Assembly: GCA_025459355.1 (NCBI GenBank)
Contig: JALOQS010000035.1
Coordinates: 1 to 43,080, forward strand
Direction of reading: 5' to 3'
Origin: Pirellula sp.
GTDB lineage: Bacteria; Planctomycetota; Planctomycetia; Pirellulales; Pirellulaceae
DNA length: 43,080 bases
The translations under genes were made by a program, and so were the position numbers. Shown here piece after piece: positions 34,339-43,080 of this stretch (its first letter is position 1; every line of letters starts with the position of its first letter). The notes under the pieces are model-generated. The model did no database searches. It had not been told where the DNA came from and saw nothing but the letters and a program-made list of their open reading frames with translations.

Positions 34339-35121
34339 TCAGGAAGGCAACCGTCCCTCGGCGATTTCTCTCTCCCATTGCTCCATCAATGGCCAATCGA
34401 TCGCACATGTTCCAAAATCAGAAAGATGGAGATAACCCTCCAATCGCTGGATGACTTGATTGATCATCGCTTTGTCTTTTCGGAAATAAGGCCCATGGCT
34501 TGGCAGCAACCATTCTACGTTCGAATCGCGAATACGCGTGAGGGATTCAATGAAGGCTGGGATGTCACTCCCATGATGAGCATCGATAGCCCCGACTCCT
34601 CCATCGCGATAAATGTTGTCCCCACTAAACAACAAATTGCCGAGCCTAAATGCCAATTGGCTGTCGGCATGGCCAGGAGTGCTCCACACTTCTAAATCAA
34701 GCTTCCCGACTTTGATGATGTCCCCATCAGAAACATGTCGTTCCACTTTTACCGGCGGCATTTCTTCGTGAATGCCCTGCGCTTCGATCTCGGCAAAAGT
34801 CTTTAGACGATCGCCAGATTCGAGCAACTCGGCGGCGCGTTGGTGCGAAGTAACCGTCGTTTTGAGAATCTGCTTTAGCTTGGCTAACCCCTGACAGTGG
34901 TCAACGTCCGCGTGCGTGGCGATCAATGTCGCACACTTGGACAACCCGAAATCGATATCCCGGATCAAATCGACCACTTCGTCGACGGTCTCTTCGTATC
35001 CGACGTCAATTAAAGTCCAATCCTCCCCGTCATGGATCAAATAGACATTGCAACCGATCAAATGCCCCGCTTGGACATTAAGCTCGATGACGTTGGGGAA
35101 AATGTATTTGCGTTCTAACAT
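34339..35121 (-). CDS. Metallo-beta-lactamase-fold hydrolase (glyoxalase II-like)
   Basis: DWTLIDVGYEE; ATHADVDHCQGLAKL; VEVWSTPGHADSQLAFRLGNLLFSGDNIY. Start inferred at MLERKYIFPNV (track start 35211). Confidence 0.88.
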   Translation of the reverse strand: MLERKYIFPNVIELNVQAGHLIGCNVYLIHDGEDWTLIDVGYEETVDEVVDLIRDIDFGLSKCATLIATHADVDHCQGLAKLKQILKTTVTSHQRAAELLESGDRLKTFAEIEAQGIHEEMPPVKVERHVSDGDIIKVGKLDLEVWSTPGHADSQLAFRLGNLLFSGDNIYRDGGVGAIDAHHGSDIPAFIESLTRIRDSNVEWLLPSHGPYFRKDKAMINQVIQRLEGYLHLSDFGTCAIDWPLMEQWEREIAEGRLPS

Positions 35122-35263
35122 GCGTCGATTCCAATCATCCGAAGAGTATCGCCTGGATTGTAGGTCAATTTCTTCTTTTTGGAACCTAAAACTGACATTC
35201 AACGCTCCCAATTCACAAACATAGGAGCGTTGCAGTCCAAGAATCCGTCAGTCGAAACCTAAT

Positions 35264-38200
35264 CTACGCCGCCGACGCTCCTTCTCCTGAAGCGGGCTTC
35301 GACCTCATCGCCACAACCACCAGCCCAAGTCCGATGAAGACGAGCTGGGCGGCGCCCCAAATGCCGAGCGAGGCAAGAATTTGGCCTTCGAACGCTCCAT
35401 AAGCGTGAAGCCCAATCCCTAATTGATTGGTTCCGAACATCGACCATGCGGTAATGATGTTGCCAAAGATCGCCAAGTTGGCAAATCCCAAAGCCCCCAC
35501 CAATTTGTCCCATCGTGCGTGGAGCAACAACGCATTCCACAACACGATCATCAGGGCGCCATTCTCCTTTGGATCCCACCCCCAAAATCGTCCCCAACTA
35601 TCATCACCCCACAACCCACCAAGAACCGTTCCAACAAAGCTGAAGAACAGTCCGAAACAAACCACGGCATAGGTGATTCGATACAGTACTGGGATGTAAT
35701 CGCTGTACTCTTTACCAGTCGGTGTTTCGCGTCCTGCAATCGCGGCTACGGCTGCTGCGACAACTATCGCTATGCCAAACAAGCCTGCAAAGAACGTTGC
35801 ACTGTAGCCTAGAGTGACCGAAATCACGTGCGTCGACAGCCAAAACTGCGTATCCAAAACAGCTTGTAGCACCGGTGTCGTATCCCCAGTGTCCAAACCG
35901 TATGCGACTAGCAAGCTTAGATACCCCGAGGTAGCTGCGATCAGTAATGACACTCGAATAGGATAGAACAACTCGGATACGATGCAAAAGAGAACCATCG
36001 CCCAGCCAATAAAGATCGCGGCCGAGTACAAACTCACCACAGGTGGACGTTCCGATATCACTATCCGAGCCCAAATACCGTAGGTTTGAAGCAAGAACGC
36101 TCCAATGCAGAGAACAAGTGCCACGACCCTCAATGACCTTGGCATGATTGCAAAACTGAGCGAGGCCAGAATTCCTAGGAGCACATAGAGCCAACCGCAT
36201 TTGTTAAACAAATTGGTTCGCTGGAATTGATGTTCGAACGCGACGTTTTCGGTTCGCATCACTTCTTCTCCGTGCGCTTTGACAGCGGCTTCCCGGTACT
36301 CCTCGACCAAACGATTGATCTTCGCACCTTGGGTTTTGTTCTCTTGATAAGCCATGCTCAGCTGAATGAACTTTTCCAACGCGAGCATGCTGTCGCTCTT
36401 TTTCTCTTCCAATGCTTTGGGCAAGGAGTCGTAGAATAGAGGACCAAACGCGTCCCAGTTGAGCGGTGGCGCACGCTCACCCTCGGTCACAGTAGGCTGG
36501 GTAAACGAGGGAAGAATGGTCGGCCCTTTGGCGCTGCGAACCCGAGAGACTCGCTCTTCCAATTGACTAATTTCCTGACGAAGAGCATTGATGTCACCAG
36601 ACTTGATGCTCTCTGGCGCGATGGGTCGGTAAGCGTCAAATAGGGAATTGATGAGCGAAACCTTGTTTAGAACTTCGAGCAACTTTTCATCCTCGAATGG
36701 CAACTTCCGCTCGCGTTCTCGATCTTGACTTGATTGGATTATCTTTGTCATTCGCGGCCAAATGGCTTGCAATCCATCGACGACTTCGTTGTAGGAATAG
36801 CGATTGGATTTCACTCGTGTTAAGCCTAAAGCTCCAGTAGCTTCCGGTGCATCGATACGAATCAACGGATTGGATCGCGTCCACTCCTCCGTCATCATGA
36901 CATCAAAAAGCCATTGGGAAGCAGGGATGCGAACCTCTTTCGGCTCTTTGCCCTCTCCCTGACTCTCCATCATCAAGGCATAAGGTTTGTTCGACAGGAT
37001 CTGCAAAATCTCGGCACCTGCCGACGAGAGAGGTTTTGTTCGACCTCCATAGTTGACCGTTAACTTTCCGATCGCGTCATAATCGACCTTCTCGCGATCC
37101 GTTTTCGGTGGCAGGAAAATGGAATAACTGTAAGCGGCGAGAAGGAAACTGCTCACCCCGCCCACGATCCATGGCAGGCGACTTGGCTTGCTAGCCGCTT
37201 TCTCGGCTCCTTTCGACGAAGACCTGAGTGCTTGATTTGCCACGGTTTGCGTATCGGGTACGCCGGGAATCACAATGGCACCTCGTTCGTACCGCATGGC
37301 GAACCTCGCAAAGGTTCCGCTAAAGTGGAATAGCATTCCCATCCCGACTAAAACGCAGGATACATAAGGGATCAGCCAACCGGCATTCGTGACGACTTGA
37401 AGCACGGTTTGCTCCGTGCCGTAGGGGCTGCGTTCTCGCGGTGTGTAGCTCGATTGATAAAACGTTTCGCCTCGAAAGCGTAGCGGACTGTTCATCCAGA
37501 CACGCCCATCTTGCAATACGTTTCCGTCGCTATCTTTGATGGTGATATAAGACGAATAGTCTTTGGGTATTGCTGTGTTGGTGTACTCCTCCAGAACAAC
37601 GTCGTCGAGCGTTACGGTGTAATCCTTGTAGTTTCGACGGAACTGCAAACCAATTTCATAGGTCTTGGATGCCGCCTCGACTTTATCAAACAGCTTCATA
37701 GAAACGACATGTTCATCACTCAGCCATTGGCTTGCCAAATAGCGACCGATTTCAGTTTTGTCCGCTTTGTTGATGACGGTGTAGTAAGCCGAGGATATGT
37801 TGGATTCGCTCGTGGCACCACCCGCTTTGCCCGCTTCGTTAACCTCCCAATCCTTGATAAGCCCTGTCATCTTGGCCTCGTCTGAATCAGGCGACGGCGG
37901 TTGCGATCGCGAACGTATAGTGCTGTTCTCCATCCATTTGTCGATCCGAATGGAAAAGGGCAATCCGTCGGCTGTCAATTCGCGCCCCGAGCTGGCAGAG
38001 TCACGCAGCAAGTGCTGGTTAAAGGCGACTACGCGATCCCCCTCGTCCGCACTTCTGTCAATGATCACCAACTCGACGGAATCAATCTCTGCTACAACGC
38101 TGGTCTGTTGACCTTCGACAATGGTCATGCGCTCTTCGCGCTGCGCATCCCCGAAAATGAATTGCCCCAACATGAGCAAACCCACACCAAAGTGGATCAA

Positions 38201-38980
38201 GACGTTGCCGCCTCGTTGACCAAAGAGAATGGTCATTCCCACCAGAAGAACGGCACCAACCCCCAAACTCTTGGTCAATTGCCAAACAATTCGCAAGCCG
38301 GGGTCAGGTATCCGATATGCATCACCCGTGAAAACTAAAAACAAACTGACTGCACCGAAGACAGCCGCAGTAGAAAGCACCGTGTAAAGAATGACGCGAT
38401 TCTTAGGTCGGCTAAACAACAACCAGCCAATCGTTAGCAGCGTCAATGCATGAGCGGACCATTTCGTGCCTAGCCATAACCAATCATAGGAAAAAGGTGG
38501 CTCGCCCTGTAAACCATCTCCCAAGTGCGCGCTCATCACCACAAGCCCGACCAACGCGAAGCCAATCAGAGTGATAAGCAAGCCGCCCCAGAATTGTCCG
38601 CCGCGAGCATTCATCCTGAACCGAGTTAACTTTGCAGCGAACAAGTTGATGAGCAGAATCAATCCGATCGACGCTCCACCCGGCATGAGAAAGCCAAAGG
38701 GAATCGGCTCAGCGTGGGGCCAAATCGTCACAGGCACAAAAACGTCGAACGGAACATACGCGACCCAGCTGTTGAAGTAGTGTCGCTTGACGTCTACGAT
38801 CGTCTCTTGGTCTTGGGCGAGAGTTCCCACAAACAGGAGCAACGTTCCGAGCCCGAACATCACCACCGCGATTCGCAATGACCCAATCGCCGTGAGGAAC
38901 CGCCACAAAACGGCATTAAAATCCAATGTCCCGACAGCAGCTTCGCGGGAGGAGAACGACTTGTTTGCAATGCTTGACAT
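35264..38980 (-). CDS. ccsBA: Fused ResB-CcsA cytochrome c biogenesis (System II) protein
   Basis: N-terminal ResB-like TM and soluble part (VEGQQTSVVAEIDSVELVIID... LRFRGETFYQSSYT), NYGGRTKPLSSAGAEIL soluble segment, C-terminal CcsA WWD motif LWGDDSWGRFWGWDPKENGALMIVLWNALLLHAR. Confidence 0.93.
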   Translation of the reverse strand: MSSIANKSFSSREAAVGTLDFNAVLWRFLTAIGSLRIAVVMFGLGTLLLFVGTLAQDQETIVDVKRHYFNSWVAYVPFDVFVPVTIWPHAEPIPFGFLMPGGASIGLILLINLFAAKLTRFRMNARGGQFWGGLLITLIGFALVGLVVMSAHLGDGLQGEPPFSYDWLWLGTKWSAHALTLLTIGWLLFSRPKNRVILYTVLSTAAVFGAVSLFLVFTGDAYRIPDPGLRIVWQLTKSLGVGAVLLVGMTILFGQRGGNVLIHFGVGLLMLGQFIFGDAQREERMTIVEGQQTSVVAEIDSVELVIIDRSADEGDRVVAFNQHLLRDSASSGRELTADGLPFSIRIDKWMENSTIRSRSQPPSPDSDEAKMTGLIKDWEVNEAGKAGGATSESNISSAYYTVINKADKTEIGRYLASQWLSDEHVVSMKLFDKVEAASKTYEIGLQFRRNYKDYTVTLDDVVLEEYTNTAIPKDYSSYITIKDSDGNVLQDGRVWMNSPLRFRGETFYQSSYTPRERSPYGTEQTVLQVVTNAGWLIPYVSCVLVGMGMLFHFSGTFARFAMRYERGAIVIPGVPDTQTVANQALRSSSKGAEKAASKPSRLPWIVGGVSSFLLAAYSYSIFLPPKTDREKVDYDAIGKLTVNYGGRTKPLSSAGAEILQILSNKPYALMMESQGEGKEPKEVRIPASQWLFDVMMTEEWTRSNPLIRIDAPEATGALGLTRVKSNRYSYNEVVDGLQAIWPRMTKIIQSSQDRERERKLPFEDEKLLEVLNKVSLINSLFDAYRPIAPESIKSGDINALRQEISQLEERVSRVRSAKGPTILPSFTQPTVTEGERAPPLNWDAFGPLFYDSLPKALEEKKSDSMLALEKFIQLSMAYQENKTQGAKINRLVEEYREAAVKAHGEEVMRTENVAFEHQFQRTNLFNKCGWLYVLLGILASLSFAIMPRSLRVVALVLCIGAFLLQTYGIWARIVISERPPVVSLYSAAIFIGWAMVLFCIVSELFYPIRVSLLIAATSGYLSLLVAYGLDTGDTTPVLQAVLDTQFWLSTHVISVTLGYSATFFAGLFGIAIVVAAAVAAIAGRETPTGKEYSDYIPVLYRITYAVVCFGLFFSFVGTVLGGLWGDDSWGRFWGWDPKENGALMIVLWNALLLHARWDKLVGALGFANLAIFGNIITAWSMFGTNQLGIGLHAYGAFEGQILASLGIWGAAQLVFIGLGLVVVAMRSKPASGEGASAA

Positions 38981-39051
38981 ATAGGACCTCTACTCCCATC
39001 GCAACGAGTTAACGAAGCGAAGAAGGTTTTCGTTTTGTTCTTGGGCTGTTT

Positions 39052-40131
39052 TTATAGATGAACGCAGTTTGACAAAGATGCTATGGCTTGATTAATGCTT
39101 TCTTCTTCATTTTTGCTTACTTGCTTTGCCCACATTTTGCAATTTTCCAACGGAACATCGAGAGCTTGGCTCACGACGACTTCGTTGTCGCTCCCTTCGG
39201 CGCCGACGCGAAAGGTGGCCATGCGGAACGGGCTACTCGCCTGTGCAACCCAACCCTCTGGCGTTTCGTACTGCAAACGAGGAGGTGCGGCACCAGATGG
39301 GGCACCAGCTCCACTCTTAAATCCACTGGCACCAGCTCCACCACTGGCGGCCGACATCCCAGGACTTGGCGATCCGCCGGATGCTGTTTCTTGGCCGTCA
39401 CTTTTGGGAATCGATCCTGATTTGGTGTGAGAACCGTCGCGGTCGAAAATATAGGCCGGTATCGAGGAATCGGGCCGGTCCACTCGAACCAGTTGTGTTT
39501 CCCAATCTTCAATCGACAGCCCGCCAAGGCCAACTTGCCCATTCCATCGATCAAGCTGCTCTTTTAAGTAACCTTTCCATTCCGCTTCGGCCGCTGGCGC
39601 ATTGAGCTTGGTGACGGTCATGACCACGGGCTTTCCTCCATCTGGAGCTGGGATTTCAATCTTGGCGTCCGCAATGCCGTCTCCAGGCGCAAGCGTCCAA
39701 CCGTCTGGAAGCTCAGATGTCGGAGCGTAAGATTGAGGATCGACCGTGAACTTGGCTACCACATCGGCGAACGATGCCTTGACACCCTCGATACGAGCAA
39801 TAGTGTCGGTGATCTTCAAAAAGTACCCATAACCCAGGTAAGGAAACACCGCGCCGAGGATTCTTTTCTCCTCCATCGGGATGGAACTGGCCCGCATGCC
39901 AGGCATTCCCCCTCCCATTCCCGAGCCGGCTAACCCTCGCGCACCGGGCATCTTGGGAGGCTGAACCACAAACACGGACTCCTGCTTGGGAGCGGTGTAA
40001 ATCCGAGGCTCGTGCTGAGGCTGACAAGCCGCGATCAAGACCAACCCAAGGCTGGCGATGAGTGTTTTAAGTTGGCTGACTGTAAATTTCGACTTCAAGG
40101 GTGAGGTTCTCAGCAAGGAAAGCGGAATCAC
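39052..40131 (-). CDS. Putative lipoprotein of unknown function, upstream of ccsBA
   Basis: Hydrophobic leader with LIAACQ lipobox-like site; GWTLAPGDGIADAKIEIP...EGWVAQASSPFRMATFRV; co-directional with ccsBA (71 bp gap). Confidence 0.7.
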   Translation of the reverse strand: MIPLSLLRTSPLKSKFTVSQLKTLIASLGLVLIAACQPQHEPRIYTAPKQESVFVVQPPKMPGARGLAGSGMGGGMPGMRASSIPMEEKRILGAVFPYLGYGYFLKITDTIARIEGVKASFADVVAKFTVDPQSYAPTSELPDGWTLAPGDGIADAKIEIPAPDGGKPVVMTVTKLNAPAAEAEWKGYLKEQLDRWNGQVGLGGLSIEDWETQLVRVDRPDSSIPAYIFDRDGSHTKSGSIPKSDGQETASGGSPSPGMSAASGGAGASGFKSGAGAPSGAAPPRLQYETPEGWVAQASSPFRMATFRVGAEGSDNEVVVSQALDVPLENCKMWAKQVSKNEEESINQAIASLSNCVHL

Positions 40132-40519
40132 TTATTGTAATGCTGCTGAACCAGAATCAACCGAAATGGATTGGGTTCTGGTTTTTCGCGATGTCAGGTA
40201 CGTATGCGGGGGGAGGTGGGATTATAGCCGGTGGGGCCAATTAAAAACGGTGGGACCAAGTTGGGCGGGCTTGCTTAGGTAGGCAGGGTGTTGGTGGGAA
40301 TCCTGGAGCATTGTTCGGTTTCAAAGGATTGTCCGTGGGGATTATAGACCCAAACAGTATTGTTACGACACAATAGTTGGGTAGGTTTTCCAAATATGGG
40401 GCTTGGGAGGTTGACCGATACTAAGTTAACCTGCAAGATTCAATGCGAAATTACACGAAACTCCTAGGTCCTGTGTCCCTGTGCCGCACCATTTTGAAAC
40501 AACTTCCTTTATCGGCCAA

Positions 40520-41287
40520 ATGATTTTGCTTGGAACGGGTACCAGCGTCGGCGTTCCGGTCATTGGCTGCGGCTGTTCGGTGTGCCGTTCTCCCGACCCG
40601 CGAAATAATAGGACGCGGTGCAGTGTCGCAGTTGGGCTGCCCGGAGGAAACTTGTTGATTGATACCCCTCCTGATCTTCGCAATCAGCTTTTGAGGGAGA
40701 GGATCGGGGTGGTTCATTCCGTCCTTTTTACCCACGAACATGCGGATCACTTGCATGGCATGGACGATTTGAGGCTATTTCCCTTCATTATTGGAGGGGC
40801 CGTTCCCGTTCACGCCACACTTAAAGTTCAGGAGCGTATCAAGCGAGTTTTCGACTATGCTTTTGAGGATCGCGAGCCGACTCACGCTGGAGCTGCTCCC
40901 AAATTTGACTTGCGAACCATTGATACCGCACCTTTCGAGACCTTGGGCGTTACCATTACACCGATTCCAATGTTGCACGGCCCCTATTGTGATGTCTTAG
41001 GTTTTCGGATCGGAAATGTTGCCTACTGCACTGACACCAACCACATCCCTGACTCGAGTTTGGACTTGCTACGAAATTTAGACTGCCTCGTGATTGATGC
41101 CCTTAGGTTCACTCCCCATCCAACTCACTTTAACGTCGAGCAAGCCGTCGAGGTGATTCGTGAGCTTCAACCTGGTCGCGCATACCTCACACACCTTTCG
41201 CATGATTTGGACTATACCGAGGTGAACGCCACGCTTCCAGCCAACATCGAATTGGCGTACGACGGCCTTAGGATTCCTCTCTCATGA
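40520..41287 (+). CDS. MBL-fold metal-dependent hydrolase (PhnP-like)
   Basis: MILLGTGTSVGVPVIGCGCSVCRSPDPRNNRTRCSVAV; LFTHEHADHLHGMDDLRLF; YLTHLSHDLDYTEVNATLP. Start inferred from homology (track start 40481). Confidence 0.88.
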   Translation: MILLGTGTSVGVPVIGCGCSVCRSPDPRNNRTRCSVAVGLPGGNLLIDTPPDLRNQLLRERIGVVHSVLFTHEHADHLHGMDDLRLFPFIIGGAVPVHATLKVQERIKRVFDYAFEDREPTHAGAAPKFDLRTIDTAPFETLGVTITPIPMLHGPYCDVLGFRIGNVAYCTDTNHIPDSSLDLLRNLDCLVIDALRFTPHPTHFNVEQAVEVIRELQPGRAYLTHLSHDLDYTEVNATLPANIELAYDGLRIPLS

Positions 41288-43080
41288 AGTGCGAAACGAT
41301 CGAATCATCACTCGATACTCGCATTCGCGCAGCCATCGAAATATTGTTAAACGACCTTGCCGTCGCGAAACAGGACCAGCCGAACTGGACCGGCAAACTA
41401 TCCGATTCGGCCCTTTCTACCGCAACCGCCGTTAGCGCTCTCTCGGTTTGCCGTCAAACAACAGGCACTGATCGATTCGATTCCATGATTGAAAAAGGGT
41501 CGTCATGGTTATCAAATTCGCAGAACACGGATGGAGGTTTCGGTGATACAGATCGATCCTTATCTAATATTGCGACGACCCTTCTCGTTCTTGCAGCTTG
41601 GGAATTATCCGGCAACACCACACGTTTCTCGGAACAGACCAAACGAGCTTGGGACTTTGTCGATCGACTTGGTCGCTGGGATGGGCTTCGAAAACGATAC
41701 GGTAAAGACAAAACCTTTGTCGTACCCATCATGACCAATTGCGCCATCGCAGGCTTAATTGATTGGAAGCAGATACCAACCCTACCGTTCGAAGCCGCCG
41801 CATTGCCGCAGTCGTGGTACCGCTTTGCCAAAATGCCCGTTGTCAGCTACGCAGTCCCCGCGTTAGTGGCCATCGGCCAAGCTCAATTTGTTCACAATCC
41901 GCCAAAGAATCCCTTCGCTCACCTTGCTCGTAGGCTCGCGCAACGTCGAACCCTGCAAGTGCTGCAATCGATGCAACCTGAAAGCGGCGGCTATCTCGAA
42001 GCTACACCGCTAACGAGCTTTGTTCTCATGAGTTTGGCGAGCATTGGACAAGCGAACTCGCCAGTCTGTCAAAGTGCCGTTCGGTTTCTAGAAGATTCGA
42101 TGTCCCCGGAAGGAAGCTGGCCCATCGACACCAATCTTGCAACGTGGGTCACCTCTCTCACAACGACGAATTATTACTCCGCACTGCTTGAGAGAGTGCC
42201 GCAAGATTTTAACAGCGCAGTCGACTCTGGTTTTAAGCAATGCGATGCACCGAAGAGCGGCCCGTTGGATCGAGATGCCTCGGAACGCAATTGGCGAGAA
42301 ACTATTGATTGGATTCTTTCGTGCCAACATCGCACTAGACATCCGTTCACAGGAGCCGACCCGGGTGGCTGGGGTTGGACCGATTTGAGTGGCTCCGTTC
42401 CTGACGCAGATGATACGCCCGCTGCGCTCCTGGCGTTAAACGATTACGCAAAGCAGTATCCCTCGGAAGAGCAACGCATCTTGGAACCGGTGACAATGGG
42501 ATGTCGTTGGTTGCTATCCTTGCAAAATCGAGATGGCGGTTGGCCGACATTTTGCCGAGGTTGGGGGCAATTGCCTTTCGATCGGAGCGGATCAGATTTA
42601 ACGGCTCACGCGATACGAGCGTTGTTTGTGTGGCGGGATAGGCTCCCCAATGCCATGCAATCGTCCGTTGCACGAGCGATCGAAAAAGGCTGGCGCTACT
42701 TGGCGAGAACGCAACAATCAGACGGCAGCTGGCTTCCCCTTTGGTTCGGCAATCAGGATCGCATTGAAGAAGACAACCCCTTTTATGGAACCGCACGAGT
42801 GTTGCTTGCGTACGCTCAATGTGGTCGATTTGACGATTTCGCTGCAAAACAAGGGGTTAAATTCCTGTTAAGCCAACAAAACAGCGATGGCGGTTGGGGT
42901 GGTGGCTCATCCATTCACTATGGATCTGAGCCATCCATGTCACGGCCAACGTCCCTCCACCAAATGGGACAGACCTGTAGCACAATCGAAGAAACCGCAA
43001 TAGTATTAGAAGGAATCATGGCTTGCAGTGGCGAAACCGTCGAACCTCGCACTATAATGGGGGGCCTCGAATGGCTGTCG
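41284..43080 (+). CDS. shc: Squalene-hopene cyclase-like terpene cyclase (3' end outside window)
   Basis: Not in the supplied ORF track because it is open at the window edge. Manual translation: MKCETIESSLDTRIRAAIEILLND...; catalytic DxDD-like SVPDADDTPAALLAL (codons 42403-42414); QW-like repeats LQNRDGGWPTF, QQSDGSWLPLWFG, QQNSDGGWGG. ATGA overlap with the MBL gene. Confidence 0.9.
   Translation, partial: MKCETIESSLDTRIRAAIEILLNDLAVAKQDQPNWTGKLSDSALSTATAVSALSVCRQTTGTDRFDSMIEKGSSWLSNSQNTDGGFGDTDRSLSNIATTLLVLAAWELSGNTTRFSEQTKRAWDFVDRLGRWDGLRKRYGKDKTFVVPIMTNCAIAGLIDWKQIPTLPFEAAALPQSWYRFAKMPVVSYAVPALVAIGQAQFVHNPPKNPFAHLARRLAQRRTLQVLQSMQPESGGYLEATPLTSFVLMSLASIGQANSPVCQSAVRFLEDSMSPEGSWPIDTNLATWVTSLTTTNYYSALLERVPQDFNSAVDSGFKQCDAPKSGPLDRDASERNWRETIDWILSCQHRTRHPFTGADPGGWGWTDLSGSVPDADDTPAALLALNDYAKQYPSEEQRILEPVTMGCRWLLSLQNRDGGWPTFCRGWGQLPFDRSGSDLTAHAIRALFVWRDRLPNAMQSSVARAIEKGWRYLARTQQSDGSWLPLWFGNQDRIEEDNPFYGTARVLLAYAQCGRFDDFAAKQGVKFLLSQQNSDGGWGGGSSIHYGSEPSMSRPTSLHQMGQTCSTIEETAIVLEGIMACSGETVEPRTIMGGLEWLS

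Noticed and set aside
35712-36200. 162-aa minus-strand ORF within ccsBA
   Set aside because: Alternative frame of the CcsA-coding region, Ser/Arg/Cys-rich artefact.
1-43080. tRNA/rRNA genes, transposases, integrases, phage genes
   Set aside because: No T-loop (GGTTCGA-type) context with acceptor stems, no rRNA-like sequence and no mobile-element proteins were recognised on reading both strands via the ORF track; a tRNAscan/Infernal run would be needed to exclude them formally.

Overview
The window is a planctomycete-like chromosomal segment, probably Pirellulales. This rests on the DUF1501 and DUF1549/DUF1553 pair, the lone gatC, the fused ResB-CcsA protein and the general gene style. It is almost entirely protein-coding. 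I found no rRNA, tRNA, CRISPR array, transposase or prophage signal. Main content, left to right: (1) a compact + strand operon of fabF-like KS, small Cys/His protein, cold-shock-like protein, Gfo/Idh/MocA oxidoreductase and HExxH secreted peptidase-like protein; (2) a short HPF; (3) an HTH + PTS-EIIA fusion; (4) a minus-strand ECF sigma / TM protein / coiled-coil protein / DUF1549-DUF1553 / DUF1501 block; (5) a glycosyltransferase block with a GT11 fucosyltransferase; (6) a DenD-like dehydrogenase divergent from a HIBADH-family dehydrogenase; (7) a methyltransferase with a histone-H1-like K/A/P/T tail; (8) an IMPase; (9) a ClpX lacking the zinc finger, whose SD-associated start lies in a different frame from its body; (10) a large DUF11-type lipoprotein; (11) a cyanophycin-synthetase-like ATP-grasp protein with a vestigial Mur-ligase region, followed by a nucleotidyltransferase; (12) rpmB-gatC-GNAT; (13) a DacZ-like diadenylate cyclase preceded by a terminator-like hairpin and a 14-bp x3 tandem repeat; (14) an SDR, a PLP gamma-lyase-family enzyme and an MBL enzyme; (15) a 1238-aa ResB-CcsA fusion with an upstream lipoprotein; (16) a PhnP-like MBL gene overlapping a squalene-hopene-cyclase gene that runs off the window end. 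The strongest second-look items are the CphA-like protein with an eroded Mur domain, the ClpX frame discontinuity and the dacZ leader region. All family assignments come from motif recognition by eye; no database search was run.
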